A stretch of 46,630 nt of DNA from an uncultured Lachnospiraceae bacterium (GCA_902789265.1 CADANR010000018.1:1-46630), one strand, 5' to 3'; positions 37,469 through 46,395 are shown, counted from the first letter of the stretch. Numbers and translations: made by a program. Notes: generated by a model not told the origin, from the sequence alone.

Positions 37469-37486
37469 TAGTTCTTTGTAAGCCTG

Positions 37487-37536
37487 AATTCTTAATGTTT
37501 TTTACAAAATGAAATTACAATTAAGAATTTATTTTC
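37487..37536 (+). terminator. possible terminator after the L,D-transpeptidase gene
   Basis: AATTCTTAAT (37487-37496) pairs with ATTAAGAATT (37520-37529) with a long loop, followed by TATTTT. It is AT-rich and weak. Confidence 0.3.
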
Positions 37537-37539
37537 GGC

Positions 37540-37568
37540 TTGACGTTGCACGGACACAAGAATAAAAT
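37540..37568 (+). promoter_or_regulatory. promoter of the serine biosynthesis operon
   Basis: -35 TTGACG (37540-37545), an exact 17-base spacer and -10 TAAAAT (37563-37568). The leader of about 75 bases contains a small TTATTT/AAATAA hairpin and AAAGGAGG before the serC ATG. Confidence 0.78.
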
Positions 37569-37650
37569 AATAATCGTGCGTGAAGTACTTTGTTAATTAT
37601 TTATCAAATAATACTTATATAATTTTCACTGGATTAAAGGAGGAAATAAA

Positions 37651-38751
37651 ATGTCCAGAGTTTACAACTTTTCCGCAGGTCCCGCTGTTTTACCTGAAGA
37701 AGTATTAAAAGAAGCAGCAGAAGAAATGTTAGATTACCAGGGAAGCGGACAGTCCGTTATGGAAATGTCCCACAGATCCAAGGTATATGACAAAATCATT
37801 AAAGATGCGGAAGCAGATTTAAGAGAGTTGATGAACATTCCCGATAACTACAAAGTATTGTTCTTACAGGGTGGTGCATCACAGTTCTTCGCAGAAGTTC
37901 CCATGAACATGATGAAGAACAAGAAAGCCGGATATATTTTAACCGGTCAGTGGGCTAAAAAAGCATTTGCAGAAGCAAAAATCTACGGCGAAGCAGTCGA
38001 ACTTGCATCCTCTGCAGACAAGACTTTCTCCTATATTCCGGATTGTTCCGATCTTCCTATTACGGATGATATGGACTATGTATATATTTGCGAAAACAAC
38101 ACCATTTACGGTACAAAGTACAAAACTTTACCGAACACCAAGGGTAAGGACCTGGTAGCAGACGTATCTTCCTGCTTCTTATCAGAGCCTGTTGATGTTT
38201 CCAAGTATGCCGTAATCTACGGTGGTGTTCAGAAAAATGTCGGTCCTGCCGGTTGCGTGATCGCAATCATTCGTGAAGACTTAATCACCGATGATGTTCT
38301 TCCCGGAACTCCGACCATGTTAAAGTGGAAGACCCAGGCTGACAACGATTCTTTATACAACACACCTCCCTGCTACACCATTTATATCTGCGGTAAGGTA
38401 TTCAAATGGTTAAAGAAGAACGGCGGACTTCAGGCTATGAAGGAAATCAACGAGAAGAAAGCAAAGATTCTTTATGATTTCTTGGACGAGTCCAAGCTCT
38501 TCATGGGTACCGTTGTAAAAGAAGACCGTTCCTTAATGAACGTACCTTTCGTATGCCGCATTGATGATGCTGAAAAGAAGGCAGAAGTTGAAGCGAAGTT
38601 CATTAAAGAAGCTACCGAAGCAGGCTTCGTAAACTTAAAGGGACACAGAACCGTAGGCGGTATGAGAGCAAGTATTTACAATGCAATGCCGATCGAAGGT
38701 GTAGAAAAACTTGTTGATTTTATGAAGAAATTTGAAAAGGAGAATATGTAA
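37651..38751 (+). CDS. serC: phosphoserine aminotransferase
   Basis: PLP enzyme converting 3-phosphohydroxypyruvate and glutamate to phosphoserine, the second step of serine synthesis. It begins YNFSAGPAVLPEEVL; GGASQFFAEVPMN binds PLP; the catalytic Lys is in YGGVQKNVGPAG; the end has GHRTVGGMRASIYNAMP. Length 366 is normal. AAAGGAGG precedes the ATG. The stop shares one base with the serA start. Confidence 0.97.
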   Translation: MSRVYNFSAGPAVLPEEVLKEAAEEMLDYQGSGQSVMEMSHRSKVYDKIIKDAEADLRELMNIPDNYKVLFLQGGASQFFAEVPMNMMKNKKAGYILTGQWAKKAFAEAKIYGEAVELASSADKTFSYIPDCSDLPITDDMDYVYICENNTIYGTKYKTLPNTKGKDLVADVSSCFLSEPVDVSKYAVIYGGVQKNVGPAGCVIAIIREDLITDDVLPGTPTMLKWKTQADNDSLYNTPPCYTIYICGKVFKWLKKNGGLQAMKEINEKKAKILYDFLDESKLFMGTVVKEDRSLMNVPFVCRIDDAEKKAEVEAKFIKEATEAGFVNLKGHRTVGGMRASIYNAMPIEGVEKLVDFMKKFEKENM

Positions 38752-39914
38752 TGTTTCAGTATCATTGCTTAAATCCCATTGCACAGGTGGGCTTAGATAA
38801 TTTTGGTGACAACTATGCAAAAACAGATGACGTAAATGCAGCAGAAGGAATCCTTGTAAGATCCGCAGTTATGCATGACATGGAGTTTTCCGACAAGCTT
38901 CTTTGCGTAGCAAGAGCGGGTGCAGGTGTTAACAATATTCCTCTTGATACTCTTGCAGAGAAAGGTGTTGTTGTATTCAATACACCCGGTGCAAATGCTA
39001 ACGGTGTTAAGGAACTTGTAATCGCAGGTATGCTTCTTGCAAGCCGTGATGTGGTAGGCGGTATCGAATGGGTAAAAGAGAATGCTGCCGATGAAAATAT
39101 CGCAAAGACTGCTGAGAAAGCAAAGAAAGCTTTTGCAGGAACCGAAATCGAAGGCAAAAAGCTCGGTGTTATCGGTCTCGGCGCAATCGGTGTTAAGGTT
39201 GCAAATGCAGCAAAATCCTTAGGTATGACCGTATACGGATATGATCCTTATCTTTCCGTAAATGCAGCATGGCACTTAAGCCGTGATATCATCCATGTTA
39301 AATCCCTGGATGAGATTTATGAAAACTGCGATTTCATCACCATTCACGTTCCCGCACTGGATTCCACCAAGGGAATGATCAATAAAGAAGCCATCGACAA
39401 GATGAAAGACGGCGTTATTCTTTTAAACTTTGCACGTGACGTACTGATGAACGAAGCAGATGTCATTGAAGCAATCAAAGCAGGAAAGGTACGTAAATAC
39501 GTTTCCGACTTTGCCAATCCTACAACAGCAGGTCAGGATGGCTGTATCGTAATTCCTCACCTTGGCGCTTCCACGGAAGAGTCCGAAGACAACTGCGCTA
39601 AGAATGCAGTAAAGGAAATGGTTGATTATCTTGAGAACGGAAATATTCTGAACTCCGTTAACTATCCGAACTGCGATATGGGAATTTGCACGAAAGCAGG
39701 CCGTGTAGCGATTTTCCACAAGAATATTGCAAACATGATTTCCAAATTCACCGCATTATTTGGTGAAAAAGGAACTAACATCTCCGATATGACCAACAAG
39801 TCCAAAGGAGATTATGCTTACACCATGCTGGATGTAGAAGATGAAGTTACGGATGAAATCGTAAATGCACTTGCTTCCATCGAAGGTGTTATCCGTGTCA
39901 GAAAAGTAAAATAA
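38751..39914 (+). CDS. serA: D-3-phosphoglycerate dehydrogenase
   Basis: Oxidises 3-phosphoglycerate to 3-phosphohydroxypyruvate, the first step of serine synthesis. The Rossmann motif is GLGAIGVKVANAAKSLGM. The catalytic Arg is in NFARDVL and the catalytic His in PHLGASTEESED. The segment between, TDFANPTTAGQDG, has no obvious Glu where most of the family has one. A C-terminal ACT domain (from about residue 320, GTNISDMTNKSKGDYAYTML) suggests serine feedback control. At 387 residues it is the short clostridial type. Confidence 0.95.
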   Translation: MFQYHCLNPIAQVGLDNFGDNYAKTDDVNAAEGILVRSAVMHDMEFSDKLLCVARAGAGVNNIPLDTLAEKGVVVFNTPGANANGVKELVIAGMLLASRDVVGGIEWVKENAADENIAKTAEKAKKAFAGTEIEGKKLGVIGLGAIGVKVANAAKSLGMTVYGYDPYLSVNAAWHLSRDIIHVKSLDEIYENCDFITIHVPALDSTKGMINKEAIDKMKDGVILLNFARDVLMNEADVIEAIKAGKVRKYVSDFANPTTAGQDGCIVIPHLGASTEESEDNCAKNAVKEMVDYLENGNILNSVNYPNCDMGICTKAGRVAIFHKNIANMISKFTALFGEKGTNISDMTNKSKGDYAYTMLDVEDEVTDEIVNALASIEGVIRVRKVK

Positions 39915-39963
39915 TTCTTACTTTCCGAAAAGCCTTTAAAATCAATAGTCTTAAAACATATAA

Positions 39964-39990
39964 CCCCCTTGATAATAGGTATCAGGGGGG
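39964..39990 (+). terminator. hairpin after serA
   Basis: CCCCCTTGATA (39964-39974) pairs with TATCAGGGGGG (39980-39990) as an 11-bp stem with one T-G pair. It is followed by TTATAATATTAT rather than a clean T-run, so termination may be partial and the downstream genes may still be reached. Confidence 0.6.
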
Positions 39991-40083
39991 TTATAATATT
40001 ATGGGTAAAAAAGTAAGATTAAGAGAGGATTTTTTGAAATTTTCGGAGAATTTTTCATCCTAAGTTTAAGAAATTACGCTTCT

Positions 40084-41199
40084 TTGGTTCCGGATTTGGT
40101 GGAACCGGTTCTGTCGGTTTCCGTAAAAGGAGTATTGTACCTTCTGAATGCAGTTTTCGGAAACCGGGTGGATTATCCGTATTTCTACTATGCGCCGGTC
40201 TTTATAATCGTTCTTTGCTTCGGCATTTTTCTGATCGGTAAATTATTCTCTTCCTTCGGTTTTTCCAAATCTGTGGCAATGATTCTTTACAGCAGACTGG
40301 AAATCATCCTTTCTTTCATACTGATTTTTGTCCGTTCTTACTTGAATTACAAAGGAGCGGATTACCTGTACCGAACTGAATATGAATATAGGCTGTCAGG
40401 CAGGGAGAAAAGCGAATATTTACTGTATTTCTTATGTGTTTACGGGCTGACGCTTATCTTTACGGCATTATCCCTGATCGCATGGTATTTCGTTTCCTGC
40501 TTTTGGTTTGCGGCAATGGGGTATCAGCAGAATTTTCTGCAGTATCCGTTCATGTCATTCTTCGGTGAAACAGTAAGAACGTTATTGTATTTCGCATCGC
40601 TTTGCATCAGTATTTTTGTTCCGATTTATGCATTCCCGATTTGGGGAATCATGGTAACGTTCACGATTCTTTTGTATCCGCAATGCAACCGGATGCTCGA
40701 GTATTTTTATTTCCAGGACATCATTACCTTCCGGTATATGATTCTTGACCACGGAAAAGAAAAGGCTCACCACGGACGGATGTACATCCCGAAATACTTA
40801 AAGGATATGTATCCGAATCAGGATGTATGCGTGGCTTTTATCATACAGAAAGAAAAATTCCCTGAATTTAAGTTGCGTCGCTATGACAAGGTTTTTGCAA
40901 CGCTTCGGGATGAAAATCTTGTATTATACCAAAAACAGTTTTTAAAGAACAAATACCGTGAAATCATTGTACCGAAAAGCGAGTTCTTTTATATCGTGGG
41001 ACACGAGAATTTCGCTTTATTTACGATAGACGGTCCGAAAGAAGAAATCGTACACCTGTTTAAACGCCCGAAAAAAGATTTCTGCATTTATATCTCCCTG
41101 GCCTGTGAGACCGGTTTCCGGGAGATTTCAGACCAGCTTAATGCAATCGATTATGATGCATTATCCGGTGAATTGATCAGGAATAAGAAATTATATTAA
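40084..41199 (+). CDS. membrane protein of unknown function, N-terminus possibly frameshifted
   Basis: A protein of at least 371 residues with about five membrane helices (for example APVFIIVLCFGIFLIGKLF and YLLYFLCVYGLTLIFTALSL), followed by a cytoplasmic domain of about 150 residues (KDMYPNQDVCVAFIIQKEKF, VPKSEFFYIVGHENFALFTI). I do not recognise the family. No ribosome binding site supports the TTG at 40084, and the frame is open upstream to 40009. In the neighbouring frame ATG 40001 runs into TAA at 40061, and adding one T to the run at 40051-40055 would join the two into a longer protein starting at 40001. It lies between serA and the DUF1015 gene. Confidence 0.75.
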   Translation: MVPDLVEPVLSVSVKGVLYLLNAVFGNRVDYPYFYYAPVFIIVLCFGIFLIGKLFSSFGFSKSVAMILYSRLEIILSFILIFVRSYLNYKGADYLYRTEYEYRLSGREKSEYLLYFLCVYGLTLIFTALSLIAWYFVSCFWFAAMGYQQNFLQYPFMSFFGETVRTLLYFASLCISIFVPIYAFPIWGIMVTFTILLYPQCNRMLEYFYFQDIITFRYMILDHGKEKAHHGRMYIPKYLKDMYPNQDVCVAFIIQKEKFPEFKLRRYDKVFATLRDENLVLYQKQFLKNKYREIIVPKSEFFYIVGHENFALFTIDGPKEEIVHLFKRPKKDFCIYISLACETGFREISDQLNAIDYDALSGELIRNKKLY

Positions 41200-41217
41200 T
41201 CAACTTGGAGGAATATC

Positions 41218-42459
41218 ATGGCAGTAATAAAACCGTTTCGGGGAATCCGCCCCAAAAAGGGATTGGAATCCCAGGTAGCAGCACTTCCTTATGATGTTTA
41301 CAGCAGTGAGGAAGCAAGAGAGGTTGTAAAGGGTCAGCCTTATTCATTCTTAAATATCGACCGTGCGGAAACCCAGTTTCCCGTAGGAACCGATCCTTAC
41401 AGCGATGAAGTATACGATAAGGCGAAAGAAATGTTCTGGAATCAGGTTGCGGAAGGAATCTATGTTACAGAAAACACTCCCGTATATTATGTCTATGAAC
41501 TGATTATGGACGGACGTTCCCAGACAGGGCTTGTGGCATGTGCTTCCATCGATGATTATCAGAATGAAATCATCAAAAAGCATGAGAATACCAGAGCGGA
41601 CAAGGAGATTGACCGGATCCGTCATGTCGGCACCATGGAAGCCCAGACGGGTCCGATTTTCCTGGCATATCGTTTTGATCCGGCAATTGATGCCGAAATC
41701 AACAAAGCTAAAGCGAATGCACCTTTATATGATTTTGTCGCAGATGACGGAATTACACATAAGGCATGGATTATTTCCGATGCAGATTCCATCCGTGTAA
41801 TTCAGGATGCTTTTGAAAAGATGAACGACATCTATATTGCAGACGGCCATCACAGATGTGCATCTGCCGTGAAAGTAGGATTAAAGAAGCGTGAAGAGAA
41901 TCCCGGATATACCGGAGAAGAGGAATTCAACTTCTTTTTATCCGTATTATTCCCGGACGAACAGCTCATGATTATGGATTATAACCGTGTGGTAAAGGAT
42001 TTAGGAGAATATTCCGAAGAATCCTTTATGGATGCGTTAAAGGAAATCTTTGATATCGAACCAATTGGAACAGAACCGAAAAAGCCCGCTTCCAAGGGTG
42101 AAATTGCAATGTTTATTTCCGAGAAATGGTATCTTTTGAAAGTAAAGGATGCGTATAAGAGCAATGATCCGATTAAGGGACTGGACGTTTCAATTCTTCA
42201 GGATTATGTTTTAAGTCCCATGCTTCATATCGACGATCCGAAGACCGACAAGCGCATTGATTTTGTCGGTGGAATCCGCGGTTATGCAGAACTTGAAAGA
42301 AGAGTGCATAAAGACTGTAAGGTTGCATTCGGCATGTATCCGACTTCCATCGGAGAGCTTTTTGCAGTTGCGGATGCACACCTTCTTATGCCGCCGAAGT
42401 CGACATGGTTCGAGCCGAAATTACGAAGCGGATTATTTATACACTCAATTAAGGCTTAA
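41218..42459 (+). CDS. DUF1015 family protein
   Basis: A 413-residue protein of the DUF1015 family. Typical signatures are the opening IKPFRGIRPKKGLESQVAAL with PYDVYSSEEA, HENTRADKEIDRIRH, IYIADGHHRCASAVK and PKSTWFEPKLRSGLF. Families like this are frequently encoded beside serA and serC in Clostridia, as here, pointing to serine metabolism. The DGHHR motif resembles the ParB-like fold of free serine kinases, but that link is my inference. TTGGAGG before ATG 41218 supports the start. Confidence 0.9.
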   Translation: MAVIKPFRGIRPKKGLESQVAALPYDVYSSEEAREVVKGQPYSFLNIDRAETQFPVGTDPYSDEVYDKAKEMFWNQVAEGIYVTENTPVYYVYELIMDGRSQTGLVACASIDDYQNEIIKKHENTRADKEIDRIRHVGTMEAQTGPIFLAYRFDPAIDAEINKAKANAPLYDFVADDGITHKAWIISDADSIRVIQDAFEKMNDIYIADGHHRCASAVKVGLKKREENPGYTGEEEFNFFLSVLFPDEQLMIMDYNRVVKDLGEYSEESFMDALKEIFDIEPIGTEPKKPASKGEIAMFISEKWYLLKVKDAYKSNDPIKGLDVSILQDYVLSPMLHIDDPKTDKRIDFVGGIRGYAELERRVHKDCKVAFGMYPTSIGELFAVADAHLLMPPKSTWFEPKLRSGLFIHSIKA

Positions 42460-42512
42460 CTGCTGCGTGAAAAATGAAACCAAAATAAGTTACCGGAAAG
42501 GAAACGACATCC

Positions 42513-44816
42513 ATGAACAAAAAACAGTATGCCCTTATGAACTGGGAAGAAATTGAATCCATCGTCTATGCGGACTGTGCAAAGCCGTCTTCCGTATTAG
42601 GACTTCATACGCGCAAATCCGAAAAGATTCTGCAGGCATTTTTTCCGGAAGCATCGAAGGTTTATGTGAATTTATACAATGCCAAAACGAAAAGAAACAA
42701 AAAAGTCGAAATGGAGCTCGTGGATGAAGCAGGTTTCTTTGCCGCATTCTTAACGAAAGATACTTTCGATTCCTACACTTACACGATTGAATATGCGAAT
42801 GCGGAAAAGAAGAATGTTTATGATCCGTATTCCTTCCATGCAACCGTGGAAGATAAGGCAATCGCATCCATTAAGCGCGGAACAAATGAAGTCTGTGCGG
42901 AATTACTCGGTACGAAAAAAACAAAAATTGACGGCGTGGACGGAATTTTGTTTGCCGTATACGCTCCAAAAGCCCAGAAAGTCAGCATTCTTGCGGATTT
43001 TAACAATTTCAAGGAAGGTTCCCACTTAATGGAAAAAAACGAAAGCACCGGTGTGTTTACCTTGTTTGTACCGGGTGCGGAAGAAGGATGCGAATATCGT
43101 TATTCCATCAAAGGCCGCGGATTAAAGGATGTTGAGAAAGCCGATCCGTTTGCTTTATGCCAGAATAAAAACAATTCCGTTATTTATATTCCGAACAATG
43201 TTGCCGAAAAGAAAGCTGCAAAGAATGTCGGATTAAAGTCCGCGACACACCTTTATGAAGTGGATTTATTCTCCCTTTTGGATGAAAAAACAGAGAACTG
43301 TCTTGATTTACTGCCCGTGCTTATTAAGCACTGTAAGGAATATTCCTATACAGGTCTTCATTTGATGGGTATCTACGAGCCGTTGGAAGATGCCAATGAC
43401 AGAATGCATATTCTCGGTATCTATGCGGTATCCAAGAAACTCGGCGGACCTTTGATTTTGAAAGAGTTCGTGGATAAACTTCACGAAGCAGGTTTATCCG
43501 TATCCGTGGATTTCCCGGTTTCCTATTTCGCAGGAGGGGAAGCAGGTCTTCATTTCTTTGACGGAGAAGCTTTGTTTGAATCTCCTGATGAAAGAGTTAT
43601 GTATCAGCCGGGATTCGGCGGATTTGCATTTGATTTCTCGAACGGTTTTGTACAGAGTTATCTGATTTCCGCAGCATTATACTTAATCGAAAATTATCAT
43701 TTGGACGGATATCGTATTCCGGACCTTGCGGCTCTTCTTTATCTGGATTATGGAAAGCGTCAGGGTGAGTGGATTCCGAACGAATACGGCGGAAATTTAA
43801 ATCTTGCCGGGGTACGTTTCTTAAAGAAGTTAAATACGAAGGTTGCAAAGAAATTCCCGCATGTATTTAAAATTGCATCTTCGGACGGTGTACTTGAAAA
43901 TGTAACGTTAAAGAGCGGAAAAGACTCCTTATTGTTTGATTATATTTTAAATACCGGTTTTGAACTCGGTGTAACATCTTATCTGCAGAACGATCCGTTC
44001 TACAGAAACGAGCATTATTATGAATTCGCAGATTTAATTAATTATGCTTTTCATGAAGAATTTATCTTACCGTTTTCCTATAAGGCATCTTCCAGAGACT
44101 ATGTTTCGATGTTAATGAGAATGCCCGGAACCATAGAAGATAAGATAAAGAATGTAGTTCTTGCCAATGCATTCTTAACCGTATTCCCCGGAAAGAAATT
44201 AAACTTTATGGGAACCGATAATTTCTGTGAAGAAGCTTATTTTGCGAATCCTTATGCTACATCCTTAAAAGAAGCCAGAATCTTTATCCGTAAGATTCAG
44301 TGCATTAAGGATTTATATGCAATGTATGAAGCAAAGGATTTATATCATCCGGAAGCTGAGAAACCTGCAAACTTCACGTTAATTAAATCGGACGATCCTA
44401 CGGATAATGTGCTGATTTTCCAAAGAACCGATACAGACAATAAGAATACCGAATTTATCATTTTCAATTTCTCCAATCATGCAATTGAGAAATATTCCTT
44501 CGGGCTTCCGAAAGAAGGGAAAATCAAGGAAATCTTTACTACGGATGATGAGAAATACACCGATAACGGTCTGATCAACAAAAATGCAATTGCGACAAAG
44601 GAAATTCCGATGGACGGCTTTATGCAGTCTGCAACCGTTTGCATTCCTGCAATGAGCATGCAGATTTTCTCCTATCGTCCGTTTACGGAGAAAGAACTTG
44701 AACAAATTGCAAAGAAGAAATATCAGGAAAAAGTACGTTACGTAGAAGCAAAGAAAAAAGAAATCGAAGAAGAGAAGAACCGCATTATTACGGAAGCTAA
44801 GAAAAATGCAAAATAG
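42513..44816 (+). CDS. GlgB-like GH13 protein lacking catalytic residues
   Basis: A 767-residue homologue of 1,4-alpha-glucan branching enzyme. Two N-terminal beta domains (GLHTRKSEKILQAFFPEA, LFAVYAPKAQKVSILADFNN) lead to a barrel whose landmarks follow GlgB closely: FFDGEALFESPD, ENYHLDGYRI, ALLYLDYGKRQGEWIPNEYG, and GKKLNFMGTDNF. Every catalytic position is changed. The nucleophile Asp of DGLRVD is P403. The acid/base Glu of IAEEST is S456. HDE of LSHDEVVHGK is Y523-K524-A525. It should be inactive as a branching enzyme but may bind alpha-glucan. A charged coiled-coil-like tail ends the protein (KKKEIEEEKNRI). Stop is TAG. Confidence 0.9.
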   Translation: MNKKQYALMNWEEIESIVYADCAKPSSVLGLHTRKSEKILQAFFPEASKVYVNLYNAKTKRNKKVEMELVDEAGFFAAFLTKDTFDSYTYTIEYANAEKKNVYDPYSFHATVEDKAIASIKRGTNEVCAELLGTKKTKIDGVDGILFAVYAPKAQKVSILADFNNFKEGSHLMEKNESTGVFTLFVPGAEEGCEYRYSIKGRGLKDVEKADPFALCQNKNNSVIYIPNNVAEKKAAKNVGLKSATHLYEVDLFSLLDEKTENCLDLLPVLIKHCKEYSYTGLHLMGIYEPLEDANDRMHILGIYAVSKKLGGPLILKEFVDKLHEAGLSVSVDFPVSYFAGGEAGLHFFDGEALFESPDERVMYQPGFGGFAFDFSNGFVQSYLISAALYLIENYHLDGYRIPDLAALLYLDYGKRQGEWIPNEYGGNLNLAGVRFLKKLNTKVAKKFPHVFKIASSDGVLENVTLKSGKDSLLFDYILNTGFELGVTSYLQNDPFYRNEHYYEFADLINYAFHEEFILPFSYKASSRDYVSMLMRMPGTIEDKIKNVVLANAFLTVFPGKKLNFMGTDNFCEEAYFANPYATSLKEARIFIRKIQCIKDLYAMYEAKDLYHPEAEKPANFTLIKSDDPTDNVLIFQRTDTDNKNTEFIIFNFSNHAIEKYSFGLPKEGKIKEIFTTDDEKYTDNGLINKNAIATKEIPMDGFMQSATVCIPAMSMQIFSYRPFTEKELEQIAKKKYQEKVRYVEAKKKEIEEEKNRIITEAKKNAK

Positions 44817-44826
44817 GGAAATATCC

Positions 44827-44855
44827 TTGCGCTTTTTTCCCGAAACGGATATAAT
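44827..44855 (+). promoter_or_regulatory. promoter of tRNA-Thr
   Basis: -35 TTGCGC (44827-44832), a 17-base spacer and -10 TATAAT (44850-44855), about 24 bases before the tRNA. Confidence 0.75.
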
Positions 44856-44879
44856 AACACGTGGTCAAAGGATTGACTC

Positions 44880-44952
44880 GCCGGAATAGCTCAGTCGGTA
44901 GAGCACTTCACTCGTAATGAAGGGGTCGTCAGTTCGAGTCTGATTTCCGGCT
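44880..44952 (+). tRNA. tRNA-Thr (anticodon CGU)
   Basis: A 73-base cloverleaf. The acceptor GCCGGAA pairs with TTCCGGC, the D arm is GCTC...GAGC, the anticodon stem CTTCA/TGAAG encloses loop CTCGTAA with anticodon CGT reading ACG (Thr), and the T arm GTCAG/CTGAT has loop TTCGAGT and one G-T pair. Discriminator T; CCA is not encoded. Monocistronic, with its own promoter and terminator. Confidence 0.95.
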
Positions 44953-44954
44953 GT

Positions 44955-44984
44955 AAAAACCATACCACGTGCGGTATGGTTTTT
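44955..44984 (+). terminator. rho-independent terminator of tRNA-Thr
   Basis: AAAAACCATACC (44955-44966) pairs with GGTATGGTTTTT (44973-44984) around a six-base loop, with the T-run inside the 3' arm and further T-rich sequence after it. Confidence 0.88.
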
Positions 44985-45012
44985 CTTATTTTTATTTTTA
45001 AGGAGATACACT

Positions 45013-46395
45013 ATGGCAGACCTTTGGGGCGGAAGATTTACAAAAGCGACAGATCAGGATGTGTTTGATTTCAATGCATCCATAAGCTTTGATGAAAGAT
45101 TATATAAGCATGATATTATCGGTTCCATTGCACATGTGAAAATGCTCGGCAAACAGGGTATTATCCCGAAAGAAGAAGCCGCTTTAATCAAAAAAGGATT
45201 AAAAGGGATTCTCCTTGATCTCGAAAACGGTACTCTGGAAATTACACCCGATCATGAAGATATTCACAGTTTTGTGGAAGCTACCCTGATTGACAGAATC
45301 GGAGATGCCGGAAAGAAACTTCATACCGGAAGAAGCCGTAACGATCAGGTTGCACTTGATATGAAGTTATATACCAGAGATGAAATCGATATGATTTCCG
45401 ATCTGCTTCATGAACTGGAATGTACGCTTCTTGATATCATCAGGGAGAATACGGAAACCTATATGCCGGGATTTACGCATCTTCAGAAAGCCCAGCCGGT
45501 TACTTTATCACATTACATGGCAGCCTATATGGAAATGTTTTTACGTGACAGTGCAAGACTTATCGATATCCGTAAGCGCATGAATGTATGCCCTTTAGGC
45601 GCAGGAGCTTTGGCAGGTACCACATATCCTTTAAATCGTGAAATGGTAGCGCGTGATCTTGGTTTTGATTCGGCCACCTTTAATTCCATGGATTCCGTAT
45701 CCGACAGGGATTATTTAATTGAATTATTGTCTGCATTATCCACAATCATGATGCATTTAAGCCGTTTTTCAGAGGAAATGATTATCTGGAATTCCAATGA
45801 ATACAGGTTTGTGGAAATGGATGATGCATTTTCCACCGGCAGTTCCATTATGCCGCAGAAAAAGAATCCCGATATTGCAGAACTGGTACGTGGCAAGACC
45901 GGAAGGGTATACGGTGATTTAATGTCCCTTCTAACCACGATGAAAGGTCTTCCCCTTGCTTATAACAAGGATATGCAGGAGGATAAGGAAGTTGCGTTTG
46001 ATGCATTCGATACGGTAAAAAATTGTCTCCATTTATTTACGGGCATGTTAAAGACCATCACATTCCATAAAGACATTATGGAAAAAAGTGCCATGATGGG
46101 CTTTACCAATGCAACCGATGCGGCTGATTATCTGGTGAAAAAAGGAATGCCGTTCCGCGATGCGCATTCGGTGATCGGAAGTCTTGTTCTTAAATGCATC
46201 GAGAAGAACTGTGCAATAGAGGATTTGAACATTGAAGAATTAAAGGAAATCTGCCCGGCCTTTGATGAGGACATATATGAGGCGATTTCATTAAAGACAT
46301 GTGTAAACAGAAGACTTACGAAGGGCGCCCCTTCCGAAAGTGCAGTGAACGAAGCAATCAGGAGATATGAAAAAATCCTTGAATTAAATGCTTGA
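45013..46395 (+). CDS. argH: argininosuccinate lyase
   Basis: Splits argininosuccinate into arginine and fumarate, the last step of arginine synthesis. It starts ADLWGGRFTKATDQDVFDFN, contains HTGRSRNDQVALD, the superfamily signature GSSIMPQKKNPD (with the catalytic Ser loop) and MQEDKE. Length 460 is normal. AAGGAG before ATG 45013 supports the start. argG is not adjacent in this window. Its TGA stop lies within the -35 box of the next gene. Confidence 0.97.
   Translation: MADLWGGRFTKATDQDVFDFNASISFDERLYKHDIIGSIAHVKMLGKQGIIPKEEAALIKKGLKGILLDLENGTLEITPDHEDIHSFVEATLIDRIGDAGKKLHTGRSRNDQVALDMKLYTRDEIDMISDLLHELECTLLDIIRENTETYMPGFTHLQKAQPVTLSHYMAAYMEMFLRDSARLIDIRKRMNVCPLGAGALAGTTYPLNREMVARDLGFDSATFNSMDSVSDRDYLIELLSALSTIMMHLSRFSEEMIIWNSNEYRFVEMDDAFSTGSSIMPQKKNPDIAELVRGKTGRVYGDLMSLLTTMKGLPLAYNKDMQEDKEVAFDAFDTVKNCLHLFTGMLKTITFHKDIMEKSAMMGFTNATDAADYLVKKGMPFRDAHSVIGSLVLKCIEKNCAIEDLNIEELKEICPAFDEDIYEAISLKTCVNRRLTKGAPSESAVNEAIRRYEKILELNA

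Noticed and set aside
44880..44952. Possible amber suppressor tRNA explaining the internal UAGs
   Set aside because: The anticodon is CGT (Thr, ACG), not CTA. No tRNA with a CUA anticodon is visible in this window.
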